A stretch of DNA of 64,000 nucleotides from an uncultured Gemmatimonadales bacterium (GTDB lineage: Bacteria; Gemmatimonadota; Gemmatimonadetes; Gemmatimonadales; GWC2-71-9): the NCBI GenBank assembly GCA_947259405.1, contig CAMYLY010000011.1, positions 62,001-126,000 of the forward strand. Direction: 5' to 3'. Below the pieces are notes generated by a model. It searched no databases and had not been told where the DNA came from. It saw only the letters and a program-made list of their open reading frames with translations. The translations under genes were made by a program, and so were the position numbers. This document shows, piece by piece, positions 9,379 to 18,037 of this stretch. How positions within the stretch are numbered: position 1 is the stretch's first letter; every line of letters starts with the position of its first letter.

Positions 9379-9789
9379 CTACCTACTCCCCATCTTGAGG
9401 AGTTTGTCCCACTGCCGCTTGGTGGCGGGCACCACCGAGAGCCGTCCCTGTCGGACCAGCGCCATGTCCTTGAATGTGGGATCGGCCTTGATCTGCGCCA
9501 GCGTCACGGGACGCTTCAGCTTCTTCACTGCCTTGAGGTCGAAGACGACCAGCTTGTCATCCTTCTTGGCGGGATCGGGATACGGATTCGAGGTGATACG
9601 GGCAACCCCGATGGCAGACTTCTCTTTTCCTGTGTGGTAGATGAGCGCCTGATCGCCCTTCCGCATCGTTCGCATGTGCTTCAAGGCGACCGGATTCCTG
9701 ACACCATCCCAATACGTCCCACCGTCCGTGACCAGATCGTCGTAGCTGTACGCTGTCGGTTCAGTCTTCAACACCCAAAAGTTCGGCAT
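9379..9789 (-). CDS. EVE domain protein
   Basis: The 136 residues start PNFWVLKTEPTAYSYDDL and contain WDGVRNPVA, M.KGD.ALIYHTG and the terminal VVPATKRQWDKLL, a full EVE domain. EVE belongs to the PUA-like superfamily, which reads modified bases in RNA or DNA (for example thymocyte nuclear protein 1); its own ligand here is unknown. It is the last gene of a short operon after the alpha/beta hydrolase (6-base gap). Confidence 0.9.
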   Translation of the reverse strand: MPNFWVLKTEPTAYSYDDLVTDGGTYWDGVRNPVALKHMRTMRKGDQALIYHTGKEKSAIGVARITSNPYPDPAKKDDKLVVFDLKAVKKLKRPVTLAQIKADPTFKDMALVRQGRLSVVPATKRQWDKLLKMGSR

Positions 9790-9795
9790 CGGTCC

Positions 9796-10458
9796 TCACA
9801 AATGTTCACTCCATTGCACGATCGAATCGGCGAGCTCCGCCATGACGTTGTCTTCCGTGCGACCAGACCGCTGCAAAACCTTAAAGGAGTGGTCGCCGCC
9901 CTCGACAACGTGAAGCGTCGCCACGTCCCCAAGACCCTCGCAGACTGGCGCCAGGTGCTCGAGGTCCGCCAAGGTATCGCGCGTACCTTGGAGAAACAAC
10001 ATCGGGATATCGATGTCGCGCAGGTGAGACGCGCGGCTGTCGCTCGGCCGGTTGGGGGCGTGGAGGGGGAACCCCAAAAACACGAGACCTTCCACCTCGG
10101 GGAGCCGCTCGCCGGCCTGCGCTTGGGACGTCATCCGACCCCCGAACGATTTGCCCCCGGCAACCAGGCGCGTGCCAGGCGCTGCGGTCGACGCCGCCAG
10201 CACGGCAGCGCGCACGGTGGCCTGGGCGACCGCCGGGCGATCCGGCGAGCGGCGGCCCACCTCCATATAGGGGAATTGGTAACGGAGCGTGGCCATCTTG
10301 CGTGTGGCGAGTTCTGCAGCGACGCGCTCCATAAACGCGTGACGCATGCCCGCACCGGCACCATGGCCTACTACGTACAGCCACTTCGCACCTTTCGGAC
10401 ATTCGAGAATCCCCGAGACCTCCGCGATGTCGGGTACGGTGATCTTCACGTTACTCAC
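9796..10458 (-). CDS. alpha/beta-hydrolase of the KANL3/Tex30 type
   Basis: I choose the GTG at 10458, which overlaps the end of the upstream gene by eight bases, over the longer frame to 10563; this gives 220 residues. An oxyanion-type GHGAGAGM follows the first strand, and the nucleophile elbow is GGKSFGGRM (Ser in GKSFGG). Later come FLQGTRDTLAD (acid) and EGGDHSFK (catalytic His). These fit the KAT8-NSL3/testis-expressed-30 hydrolase-like family. No substrate is known; it is cytoplasmic, with no signal peptide. Confidence 0.85.
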   Translation of the reverse strand: MSNVKITVPDIAEVSGILECPKGAKWLYVVGHGAGAGMRHAFMERVAAELATRKMATLRYQFPYMEVGRRSPDRPAVAQATVRAAVLAASTAAPGTRLVAGGKSFGGRMTSQAQAGERLPEVEGLVFLGFPLHAPNRPSDSRASHLRDIDIPMLFLQGTRDTLADLEHLAPVCEGLGDVATLHVVEGGDHSFKVLQRSGRTEDNVMAELADSIVQWSEHL

Positions 10459-12157
10459 CCTCAGGTCTCGCCGCTGACTCCCAACCGCTCCATCCCGGGC
10501 CTCGCACCACTCGCCCTGGCGTCGCACCCGTATGCTCACCGTCCGCCAGAACCTGGACGCCATTCACGAACACGTGCTCAACGCCGGTGGCATACTGGTG
10601 CGGGTCCTCGAATGTGCCGTGATCCTGAATCGTGGCAGGGTCAAACACGACGACATCAGCGTAGTAACCCGAACGCAACTCGCCACGGCGGCGAATGCGG
10701 AGGTTCGCGGCCGGCTGGGAAGTGAGCTTGCGGATCGCCTCCTCCAACGGGATCACGCTCTCGTCGCGGACGTACTTGCCTAAAAGACGTGCAAAGTTGC
10801 CGTACGCTCTTGGGTGAGTACTGGACAGCACGAACACACCTTCCGGTGCCTTGGACCCACCGTCCGACCCGAAGCTGACCCACGGGATCGCAATCTGGCG
10901 GGCCACGTTTTCCTCGGACATGAGGAAATACACGACCTGCACGCGACTGCCGTCTTCGACCACGAGATCCATCGCCGCCTCCTCCGGCGACACACCTCGC
11001 TCCGCCGCGACCTGGGCGAGCGTCTTCCCCGTCAACGGTTTCAGTTCATCATTCTTGAAACCCACAAGCAAGGTCCCCTCGGCCCCCGCGGCCAAGTAGA
11101 GGTTCTCCCACTCGTCCGTCGGAGTGGACATCTCGCGCCGGACCCGGCGACGCGTCTCCCCATCCTGGAGCCGCTCCGCCCAGGCATCGTATCCTCCCTC
11201 CTGCGCCCAGGGAGGCATCGCGGCATCTAAGCCCGTCGAGCCCGCGGTGTACGTGTACATATCCGCGGTGACGTGAAGACCTTCGGCGTGGGCGGTCTGG
11301 ACGCGTTCGATAACGGCGTCGAGCTTGTCCCAATTCGACATGCCCGCCGCCTTGAGATGGTAGATCTCGGCGCGGATGTCGGCCTCACGCGCGATGCGAA
11401 TCAGTTCGTCCACTGCCTCGAGCAAACGGTTCCCCTCGCTTCGCATATGCGAGATGTACATGCCGTCGTATGCCGCGGCGACCTTCGACAGCTCGATGAG
11501 CTCCTCGGTGTCCGCGTAGAAGGCGGGGGCGTAGATCAGGGACGACCCGACGCCAAGCGCACCATCCTCCATGGCTTGCCGAACGAGCGCTTTCATGCGC
11601 TCGAGTTCGTCTTCTGTGGGCGGTCGGTCATCATAACCAAGCTCGTGGATTCGGACAGTCGTCGCCCCGACAAACGAGGCGACGTTCGGTGCGATCCCGC
11701 GTGCCTCGAGATGCTCCAGATACTCGGCGAGCGTCGTCCACGCGATGTCGAACCTGATGTCGCCTTGGTCCTCGAGCTGTTCCTGCTTCATGGCATCATT
11801 GAGCGGCCCCTCGGACCACCCCTCACCAAAGATCTCGAGCGTCACCCCCTGCCGGATGTCACCCTGGGAGCGCCCGTCTTCAATGAGGTCCACGGTCGCC
11901 CAACTCAACATGTTGATGAACCCCGGTGACACCGCCAATCCCGTCGCATCGATCTCGACTCGTCCGCGCCCTTCCACGATTCCACCAATCATCGCGAGCG
12001 TGTCGTCTTTGAGTGCGACATCACCAATCACACCAGGAGACCCGGATCCATCATAGATCGTCCCGTTGCGAATAACGACGTCGTACGGCGGCGCACACGC
12101 GCCCACCAGCGCGGCAAGAACCAACAGTCGCATGCCGAGATTCCACGACCAACGCAT
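10451..12157 (-). CDS. D-aminoacylase-like amidohydrolase lipoprotein with altered metal site
   Basis: This 568-residue lipoprotein has lipobox VGAC (Cys21). The fold is that of N-acyl-D-amino-acid deacylases: DVVIRNGTIYDGSG at the N-terminus, ISHMRSEG (His237), EIYHLKAAG (His267), FGSDGG, and a C-terminal urease-like beta-sandwich (GYYADVVVFDP). The usual PGFID.HTH motif is replaced by PGFINMLSW (residues 78-86), so both His ligands of the alpha metal are gone. The Cys that normally bridges the metals appears to be Glu112 or a neighbour. It may be a one-metal enzyme or act on other substrates. It heads the hydrolase/EVE operon. Confidence 0.85.
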   Translation of the reverse strand: MRWSWNLGMRLLVLAALVGACAPPYDVVIRNGTIYDGSGSPGVIGDVALKDDTLAMIGGIVEGRGRVEIDATGLAVSPGFINMLSWATVDLIEDGRSQGDIRQGVTLEIFGEGWSEGPLNDAMKQEQLEDQGDIRFDIAWTTLAEYLEHLEARGIAPNVASFVGATTVRIHELGYDDRPPTEDELERMKALVRQAMEDGALGVGSSLIYAPAFYADTEELIELSKVAAAYDGMYISHMRSEGNRLLEAVDELIRIAREADIRAEIYHLKAAGMSNWDKLDAVIERVQTAHAEGLHVTADMYTYTAGSTGLDAAMPPWAQEGGYDAWAERLQDGETRRRVRREMSTPTDEWENLYLAAGAEGTLLVGFKNDELKPLTGKTLAQVAAERGVSPEEAAMDLVVEDGSRVQVVYFLMSEENVARQIAIPWVSFGSDGGSKAPEGVFVLSSTHPRAYGNFARLLGKYVRDESVIPLEEAIRKLTSQPAANLRIRRRGELRSGYYADVVVFDPATIQDHGTFEDPHQYATGVEHVFVNGVQVLADGEHTGATPGRVVRGPGWSGWESAARPEGE

Positions 12158-12188
12158 ATCTCTCCCCTTCTGTTCTAGCCCCTTTTAT

Positions 12189-12233
12189 CCCCTCTATCTC
12201 CTCTGTCCCCTCTACCCCCTCTATCCTCGCTGT
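12189..12233. repeat. 9-bp imperfect tandem repeat (about five units)
   Basis: Units read CCCCTCTAT, CTCCTCTGT, CCCCTCTAC, CCCCTCTAT, CCTCGCTGT, with further degenerate pyrimidine-rich copies on both sides (~12170-12245). The tract runs through the ligD stop codon (12221-12223) into the 63-base gap before the D-aminoacylase-like gene. It is purine-rich on the minus strand. It looks like a small VNTR. Confidence 0.7.
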
Positions 12234-14755
12234 CCCATCCTCTCCCCCAATCTCGCCAAGGCCGCCGTCAAATCCGGCTTCAGTTCGATCACCGGCCGCA
12301 TCGGGTCCTCGCCGAGCGCCTTCATGCGCCTTGGGGCATCTGTGATCGTGTACTGACGCACATCCAGTTCGCCGTTGACTTCTGACCACTCAAGCGGCAT
12401 CGAGACCGGCGCTCCGGCAAACGGCCGCACACAGAACGGAGATACGATCAGTTTCCCACGTCCGTTCTGAAGGTAGTCAACGTAGACCTTGCCTTCGCGA
12501 TGCGCTGGTAGCCGAGCGATCGTCGCAATCTCGGGAAGCTCCGCAGTCACCACCCGCGCGAGAAGCTCCCCCATCGCCTTCGTCTGATCGAAGGTAAATT
12601 GGTGACCCAACGGTATCAGCACGTGCAGGCCCGTCTTGCCCGTCGTCTTGACGAAATTAGGCAATGCGATCTCGTCGCACACGCGATGCAGCGACTGAGC
12701 GATTTCGACGACGTGTGCGAACGGAGCCTCCCCAGGATCCAAATCAATGACACACCAGTCGGGCTGCTCCAACGTAGCGACACGACTGGCCCAGATGTGC
12801 AGCGGGATCGACGCCAGGTTGACGATGTATAGCAATGCCTGCTGCGAATCGGCAACGAAGTAGTTGAGGTCTCGATCCGTGTCGTCCGACCACATGACTT
12901 CCCGTCGTATCCAGTCCGGCGCGAAACCGGGTGCGTCCTTCTGGAAGAACGACTTGCCCTCGATCCCATCCGGAAACCGCGTCATCACGACCGGGCGATC
13001 TCGTAAATACGGCAGGATCCACGGCGTGATAGCTCGGTAGTACGCGATCAGGTCACCTTTCGTGTACCCGTCGTCGGGCCAAAACAGTTTGTCTTGGTTG
13101 GTGAACGCGACGTCAGGCCCGCGATCCGGTTCGGTCTCCGGAGCCGCAAAGTCTTCGGCGTCATCCCCGTGCATGGCGTTGGCCGGATGCTCGCACTCCT
13201 TGGGGCTTTTATCGTCACGAAACCGTAGGAAGACGGGCTGTCGTAGCAACACCTCGTCAGTCCATTCCTTGTATCGGACCTCGCAGACCACCACCGGATC
13301 GACCCAGTGGTGACTCTTCCCTGACGGTGCACGGCTGCATGGTGGGTCGTCGCGCACGACGGAATCCAATGTGGTGCGCATGGCGTCCAGTTCGTCGGTC
13401 GTGAACCCACTTCCAACCCGGCCGACGTACACGAGGTCCTCGCCCTCGTAGGCCGCGAGATGCAGCGCGCCGAACCCTCCCCGTGAACCCTTCGGTGTGG
13501 TGAAACCCACGACCACGAAGTCACCGTGGCGATCCGCCCGGATCTTGATCCAATCGGCGGAACGGCGGCCTTGGTAGCTGGAGTCGGCTCTCTTTCCGAC
13601 AACCCCCTCCAGGCCCATCTCACTCACCTGCTGATAGAATGCTTCCCCTTGCCGTTCAAGATGGTCGGCGAACTTGAGTGGGCCCACTGGAGGGAGGACT
13701 CGACGGAGGATCTCCTTTCGCCTGGTGAGGGCCAATGATCGCAGGTCGAAATCCTCGAATCCCAAGATGTCGAACAGGTACAGGGTCGCCGGGAGCTCAA
13801 CCGCAGCCTGCCGCACATCGTGCGCACGCGACAGGCGTGCGCGCTTCTGCAAACGCTGGAAGCTCGGGAGGCCCCGCTGGTCATGCACGACGAGCTCACC
13901 GTCCAACACGAGGCGACTGTACGGTAACGCCCGTAAGGCTCGGACGACCTCCGGAAAGGCCGGAGTGGCATCGTGACCATTGCGGGTCCGTAGGCGCCCT
14001 TCGCCGGCATCGACAGAGGCAATCATCCGATATCCATCGAGCTTGATCTCAAAGACCCAACCGGGTTTCGAAAACGGGGCCTCCCGCGTCTCGGCCAACA
14101 TGAGGTCGACCGACGCGGGATTCACTGGCTCGCGTGGCGCTCCCTCCCCTCCCAGGGCACCACGTATCGCGGCTCCAGGATCGACACCCTCGGCGAGGTC
14201 TTCCACAGTGAGTCCAGAGATCACCGATTGCTCGTGGAATACGGTCCCGTTCTCATCCGTGGCAAGATGGTCATGCTCTTTGATGAGCAGCCAATCCTTT
14301 TCGCTCTTCGTGATCTTCACGAGCGTCCACCGACCGCGAAGCTTGTATCCCCTGAGTTCGAAGAGGAGCTTGCCCTTCTCGAAGCCCTCGTCCACATCCT
14401 CGAGTGGCACCCATACGCCACGATCCCACAGCACAACCGCACCGGCTCCATAGTTGCCTTCGGGAATGACACCCTCGAAATCTCCGTACTCCAACGGGTG
14501 ATCTTCTACCTTGACGGCCAGCCGCTTGTCCGCGGGGTTCATGGATGGGCCCTTCGGCACTGCCCATGACTCGAGCACGCCATGCATCTCGAGCCGCAGA
14601 TCGTAATGCAGGCGCGTCGCCGCATGCTTGTGTACCACGAAGAGGTGGCCCGCTGCGGGCGCAACCGTGCCTACGGGCTCGGGTGTCGCTCCAGCAGAAC
14701 GCTTTGCGCGGTATGTACTTAGCCGGTCACTGCCCGGCTCACGAGTTGCGCTCAT
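12221..14755 (-). CDS. ligD: ATP-dependent DNA ligase D (PE-LIG-POL)
   Basis: 844 residues with three domains. Residues ~37-150 are the 3'-phosphoesterase (HKHAATRLHYDLRLE; His50, Asp52). Residues ~215-520 are the ATP-dependent ligase, with nucleotidyl-Lys238 in EIKLDGYR and an OB fold ending near RFRDDKSP. Residues ~549-844 are the polymerase/primase with the catalytic DLD triad (671-673) and FFQKDAP. It processes and seals double-strand breaks with Ku in bacterial non-homologous end joining. The order PE-LIG-POL differs from the mycobacterial POL-PE-LIG order but is common elsewhere. It is divergent from ku with only 28 bases between the starts. Confidence 0.96.
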   Translation of the reverse strand: MSATREPGSDRLSTYRAKRSAGATPEPVGTVAPAAGHLFVVHKHAATRLHYDLRLEMHGVLESWAVPKGPSMNPADKRLAVKVEDHPLEYGDFEGVIPEGNYGAGAVVLWDRGVWVPLEDVDEGFEKGKLLFELRGYKLRGRWTLVKITKSEKDWLLIKEHDHLATDENGTVFHEQSVISGLTVEDLAEGVDPGAAIRGALGGEGAPREPVNPASVDLMLAETREAPFSKPGWVFEIKLDGYRMIASVDAGEGRLRTRNGHDATPAFPEVVRALRALPYSRLVLDGELVVHDQRGLPSFQRLQKRARLSRAHDVRQAAVELPATLYLFDILGFEDFDLRSLALTRRKEILRRVLPPVGPLKFADHLERQGEAFYQQVSEMGLEGVVGKRADSSYQGRRSADWIKIRADRHGDFVVVGFTTPKGSRGGFGALHLAAYEGEDLVYVGRVGSGFTTDELDAMRTTLDSVVRDDPPCSRAPSGKSHHWVDPVVVCEVRYKEWTDEVLLRQPVFLRFRDDKSPKECEHPANAMHGDDAEDFAAPETEPDRGPDVAFTNQDKLFWPDDGYTKGDLIAYYRAITPWILPYLRDRPVVMTRFPDGIEGKSFFQKDAPGFAPDWIRREVMWSDDTDRDLNYFVADSQQALLYIVNLASIPLHIWASRVATLEQPDWCVIDLDPGEAPFAHVVEIAQSLHRVCDEIALPNFVKTTGKTGLHVLIPLGHQFTFDQTKAMGELLARVVTAELPEIATIARLPAHREGKVYVDYLQNGRGKLIVSPFCVRPFAGAPVSMPLEWSEVNGELDVRQYTITDAPRRMKALGEDPMRPVIELKPDLTAALARLGERMGQRG

Positions 14756-14783
14756 CGGCGGGAAATTCTATCATAGCGCCCCT

Positions 14784-15638
14784 ATGCCTGCTCGTCCAAT
14801 AGCCTCGGCTACGGTCTCGTTCGGCCTCGTGTCGGTGCCAGTGAGTCTCTACTCATCGGCCGAATCGACAGCGAAGGTGTCCTTCAACTGGCTTCACAAG
14901 GAGTGCGGATCGCGCCTCAAGCAGCAGTACGTGTGTAAGCAGGACGGCGACCTGGTCGAACGCGAAGACATGATCAAGGGCTACGAGTTCGCCAAGAACA
15001 AGTACGTTACCTTCACGCCGGACGAGTTGAAGGCGCTCGAAGAACAGGCCACCGCGTCGATCGAGATTACCGAGTTCGTTCCGGCCGACCAGGTCGAGCG
15101 CTCGTATCTCTCGAAGCTCTATTACTTGGGCCCAGACAAGGGCGGCGATCGAGCATACAAGCTCCTCAGCAAGGCCATGCAGGAAACCGGCTTGGCGGCG
15201 CTCGCGAAATACTCTGCGCGCGGCAAGCAGTACCTGGTGTTGGTGCGCCCGATGGACGAGGGTCTCGCCATGGAGCAATTGCACTATGCTCACGAGCTTC
15301 GGTCGTTCTCCGACGTCCCGTTGGGAGAGGGAGAGGTGAAGGCCGACGAGCTCAAGTTGGCGATCCAGTTGATCAAACAGGCGGCGTCCAAAGAGTTCCG
15401 ACCCGAGAACTACGATGACGACGTTCGGAACCGCATGCTGGAACAGATCCAGCGGAAGGTCGATGGTGAAGAGATCACCGCTGCGCCCACGGAGGAGCCG
15501 CAAACGCAGATTATCGATCTGATGGAGGCCCTCAAGGCCAGCCTGGCGGAAGGTGGGACCTCGGCGGAGAAAAAGTCGGCGAAGAGTGCCGCCAAACGGA
15601 AAAAATCGAAGAAGAAACCCAAGCGCAAAGCTTCCTGA
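14784..15638 (+). CDS. ku: DNA end-binding protein Ku
   Basis: I use the ATG at 14784 (284 residues); the upstream open frame overlaps ligD. The bacterial Ku core is clear: RPIASATVSFGLVSVPVSLYSS, then FNWLHKECGSRLKQQYVC, ...YLSKLYYLGPDKGG and MEQLHYAHELRS. The homodimer threads onto DNA ends and recruits LigD. The C-terminus after residue ~255 is a flexible lysine-rich tail (KKSAKSAAKRKKSKKKPKRK), known in other Ku proteins to help DNA retention. A VOC gene follows four bases later. Confidence 0.96.
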   Translation: MPARPIASATVSFGLVSVPVSLYSSAESTAKVSFNWLHKECGSRLKQQYVCKQDGDLVEREDMIKGYEFAKNKYVTFTPDELKALEEQATASIEITEFVPADQVERSYLSKLYYLGPDKGGDRAYKLLSKAMQETGLAALAKYSARGKQYLVLVRPMDEGLAMEQLHYAHELRSFSDVPLGEGEVKADELKLAIQLIKQAASKEFRPENYDDDVRNRMLEQIQRKVDGEEITAAPTEEPQTQIIDLMEALKASLAEGGTSAEKKSAKSAAKRKKSKKKPKRKAS

Positions 15639-15642
15639 CTCC

Positions 15643-16065
15643 ATGAGCCAACCGAACGCAAACCCGTTGCCGGATCGCCACCAACCTGAAACGCTCCGGC
15701 TCAGGACGCTTACGCCGGGTCTCACGGTTGCCGATCTCGACGTGGCACTTGCCTGGTACTGTGACGTCGTGGGGTTCGTCGTCGTGGAAAAATGGGAGAA
15801 GGATGGGGAGATTGCAGGGGCCGTGCTCGAGGCTGGCCGTGTCCGCGTGTTTCTGGTACAAGGTGACGGCACCACGACGTCCGGAGCGACCCTCCAGTTC
15901 TACTGCGCCACGGCCCAGAATATCGACGAGCTGGCCGCGGCAATTCAGGCGCGGGGCGGTGTCCTGGATGCCGAACCCGCAGACCAACCGTGGGGTGCGC
16001 GGACGTTTGATCTGATCGACCCAGACGGGGTCCGGCTGACGGTCAGTTCGATCAACACCGAATAG
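15643..16065 (+). CDS. VOC (glyoxalase/bleomycin-resistance-like) family protein
   Basis: Start ATG at 15643 gives 140 residues; the longer frame into ku is rejected. It has one beta-alpha-beta-beta-beta module pair (TPGLTVADLDVALAWYCDVVGF...) and ends AR.FDLIDPDGVRLTVSSI, typical of VOC proteins. Substrate unknown; members may be dioxygenases, isomerases or simple binding proteins. It lies four bases downstream of ku and is likely cotranscribed, though I see no functional link to NHEJ. Confidence 0.85.
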   Translation: MSQPNANPLPDRHQPETLRLRTLTPGLTVADLDVALAWYCDVVGFVVVEKWEKDGEIAGAVLEAGRVRVFLVQGDGTTTSGATLQFYCATAQNIDELAAAIQARGGVLDAEPADQPWGARTFDLIDPDGVRLTVSSINTE

Positions 16066-16204
16066 CGACCCTCTCGCGGCGCCGCCCTATTCCTCGGCAC
16101 CTCGGGCTCGTAATTTGAGCACCAATGTCCCCTAGGCGCACTGCACAAGCCGACGTCTCCCAGTCATCGGGCCGGAGGTTCCGGCCTGACCGCTCGTCCG
16201 AACC

Positions 16205-16224
16205 AAACCCGCCCTTGCGGGTTT
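16205..16224. terminator. hairpin, possible weak terminator
   Basis: Perfect 8-bp inverted repeat AAACCCGC-CCTT-GCGGGTTT, followed by ACAT rather than a long T run. It lies after the ku/VOC operon and ends 14 bases before the next start codon, so it could equally shape the leader of that gene. Confidence 0.45.
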
Positions 16225-16238
16225 ACATACGCACCCTC

Positions 16239-18032
16239 ATGAACGCCCTGTCCATCCGATGTGTCGCCCTCGCCGTCACTGGCATGGCAGCCAGTGTGGT
16301 ACCCGCGTTGGCGCAGACCGTCCAAGGACAGCTGATCGACTCCAACCGAGATACCCCAGTCGCGTACGCGTTCATCATCCTTGCCGATTCCACCGGCAGC
16401 GAGATCGTCCGCGTCTTGGCCGACGCCAACGGGGCCTTTCTCATCGATGCGCCAGCCGCCGGCCGCTATCGGCTGCGCACGGCCATCATTGGTCGACGGA
16501 GCTGGACCTCACCAGCGTTTGTCCTCGACGAAGGACAGACGTTTGACTATCGCATGGAAGTCCCGCTCCAGGCAGTGCACCTGGACGCGCTCGTCGTGGA
16601 GGGCGCGCGGGAGTGCCAGGTCGATCCCGATTCGGGGCGGGCGGTCTCGATTGTCTGGGAGGAAGCAAAGAAGGCATTGGCAGCCGTGAAGTGGACGCGT
16701 GATTCAGCCCTCCTCAGCTTCCAGGCCATCGAATTCAACCGCGATCTCCATCCCGAAACCCTGCGGTCGCTGGGCGGGCGCGCCAATCGACAGAGCGGGA
16801 TCGCGACTGGAAGCCCGTTTACGAGCGCAACGGCCCAAGAACTGTCCAAGCAGGGGTATGTACGAGCAGTCGGCGATGAGAATGCCTGGAAGCCGTACGG
16901 CCCCGATGCGGACGTCCTGCTGTCGGAGGCGTTCGCCGACGATCACTGCTTCGCCCTGCAGCCGCACCCAGACGATGAGGACTTGATCGGACTTGCGTTC
17001 CAACCCGTCCAAAACCGCGACGTCCCCGATATTCGCGGCGTGATGTGGTTGGACCGACCATCCGCGATGCTCCGGCGATTGGAGTTTCGCTACGACCGAC
17101 TGCCCTGGCCGGTCGCGTTACGCCATGCCGGTGGCGACGTTCGGTTTGAACAACTGCCAAACGGGCTCTGGTTCGTCTCGCAGTGGCGACTGCGGCTGCC
17201 CAGACTCTCGCGCCAGACACGCGGTCTCGACTTGGGGCAGTATCGTGTGCAGTCGTACTCCGAGACCGGGGGATACGTGATTCAGCTGCGGCGTCCGGAC
17301 GGCACTCCACTGACACGAGACCTCGCAGCGAAGCCAGTCGGGGGTCCAGGCGACGTCACACCGGGCACCGGAGCTCGCGCACGCGCGATGGCTGGTGGCG
17401 TCGCAGGAGCGGTGACGGACGTGGCCACCGGGTCGACCCTCCCGGGGGCAGCGGTACTCCTCCTCGACTCTGCGGAGACGATCCGTGCCGTCGGTGTGTC
17501 CGATTCGCTCGGCCGATTCTTCGCGCGGGCTGAGCGCGCCGGCGCGTTCACCCTGACCGTTCGTCGGATTGGCTACCGACCTACAGGTTCGTCCCAAATC
17601 GACGTACCGGAAGGGCTCGTCGTGCGTACCCGGATCAATCTCGGCGCGTCGACGCCCGAAGATGCAGAGCGGGACCCCGCCTCGTTCCGGTCATTCGGGG
17701 ACGTCATTCCACAGTTTCGCTTCACCCGTGATGACATCGCGCGGACTGAGGCGGCAACCGTGTTCGATTTGGCGCTTACGATCGTGGGCACCCGTGCCGT
17801 GGGGTCGCTCGAGACACCCACCCTTGTGTTGAACGACACACAGTGCGCTCCTACTGTGTACGTGGATGGTCACCCCAGTGCGACGAGCCACATCCTGCAC
17901 GTGCTCATCGAGGGGTGGGTGCGCCTCGTCGAGATCAGCCCGCGACCTGCAGATACACCTCGGGAGTTTCGGCACCCGGACCCGGCCGCGGCACGGTGTG
18001 GTGCCATCCTGATTTGGTCAGCAACGAGCTGA
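16239..18032 (+). CDS. secreted CarboxypepD_reg-like two-domain protein
   Basis: I choose the ATG at 16239, which starts a signal peptide (CVALAVTGMAASVVPALAQ), for 597 residues. Residues ~22-110 form a carboxypeptidase-regulatory-like (transthyretin-type) domain (QGQLIDSNRDTPVAYAFIIL...GRYRLRTAIIG). A second begins near 382 (GAVTDVATGSTLPGAAVLLL). The middle resembles the outer-membrane 'CarboxypepD_reg plus plug' proteins of Gemmatimonadota, but I see no full TonB-dependent barrel. The C-terminal part (VFDLALTIVGTRA..., VYVDGHP) resembles a plug-like domain. Function unknown. Confidence 0.75.
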   Translation: MNALSIRCVALAVTGMAASVVPALAQTVQGQLIDSNRDTPVAYAFIILADSTGSEIVRVLADANGAFLIDAPAAGRYRLRTAIIGRRSWTSPAFVLDEGQTFDYRMEVPLQAVHLDALVVEGARECQVDPDSGRAVSIVWEEAKKALAAVKWTRDSALLSFQAIEFNRDLHPETLRSLGGRANRQSGIATGSPFTSATAQELSKQGYVRAVGDENAWKPYGPDADVLLSEAFADDHCFALQPHPDDEDLIGLAFQPVQNRDVPDIRGVMWLDRPSAMLRRLEFRYDRLPWPVALRHAGGDVRFEQLPNGLWFVSQWRLRLPRLSRQTRGLDLGQYRVQSYSETGGYVIQLRRPDGTPLTRDLAAKPVGGPGDVTPGTGARARAMAGGVAGAVTDVATGSTLPGAAVLLLDSAETIRAVGVSDSLGRFFARAERAGAFTLTVRRIGYRPTGSSQIDVPEGLVVRTRINLGASTPEDAERDPASFRSFGDVIPQFRFTRDDIARTEAATVFDLALTIVGTRAVGSLETPTLVLNDTQCAPTVYVDGHPSATSHILHVLIEGWVRLVEISPRPADTPREFRHPDPAAARCGAILIWSATS

Positions 18033-18037
18033 ACTGA

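Noticed and set aside
9634-10725. Plus-strand open frame of 363 codons opposite EVE, hydrolase and D-aminoacylase genes
   Set aside because: No domain, and it spans several good minus-strand genes.
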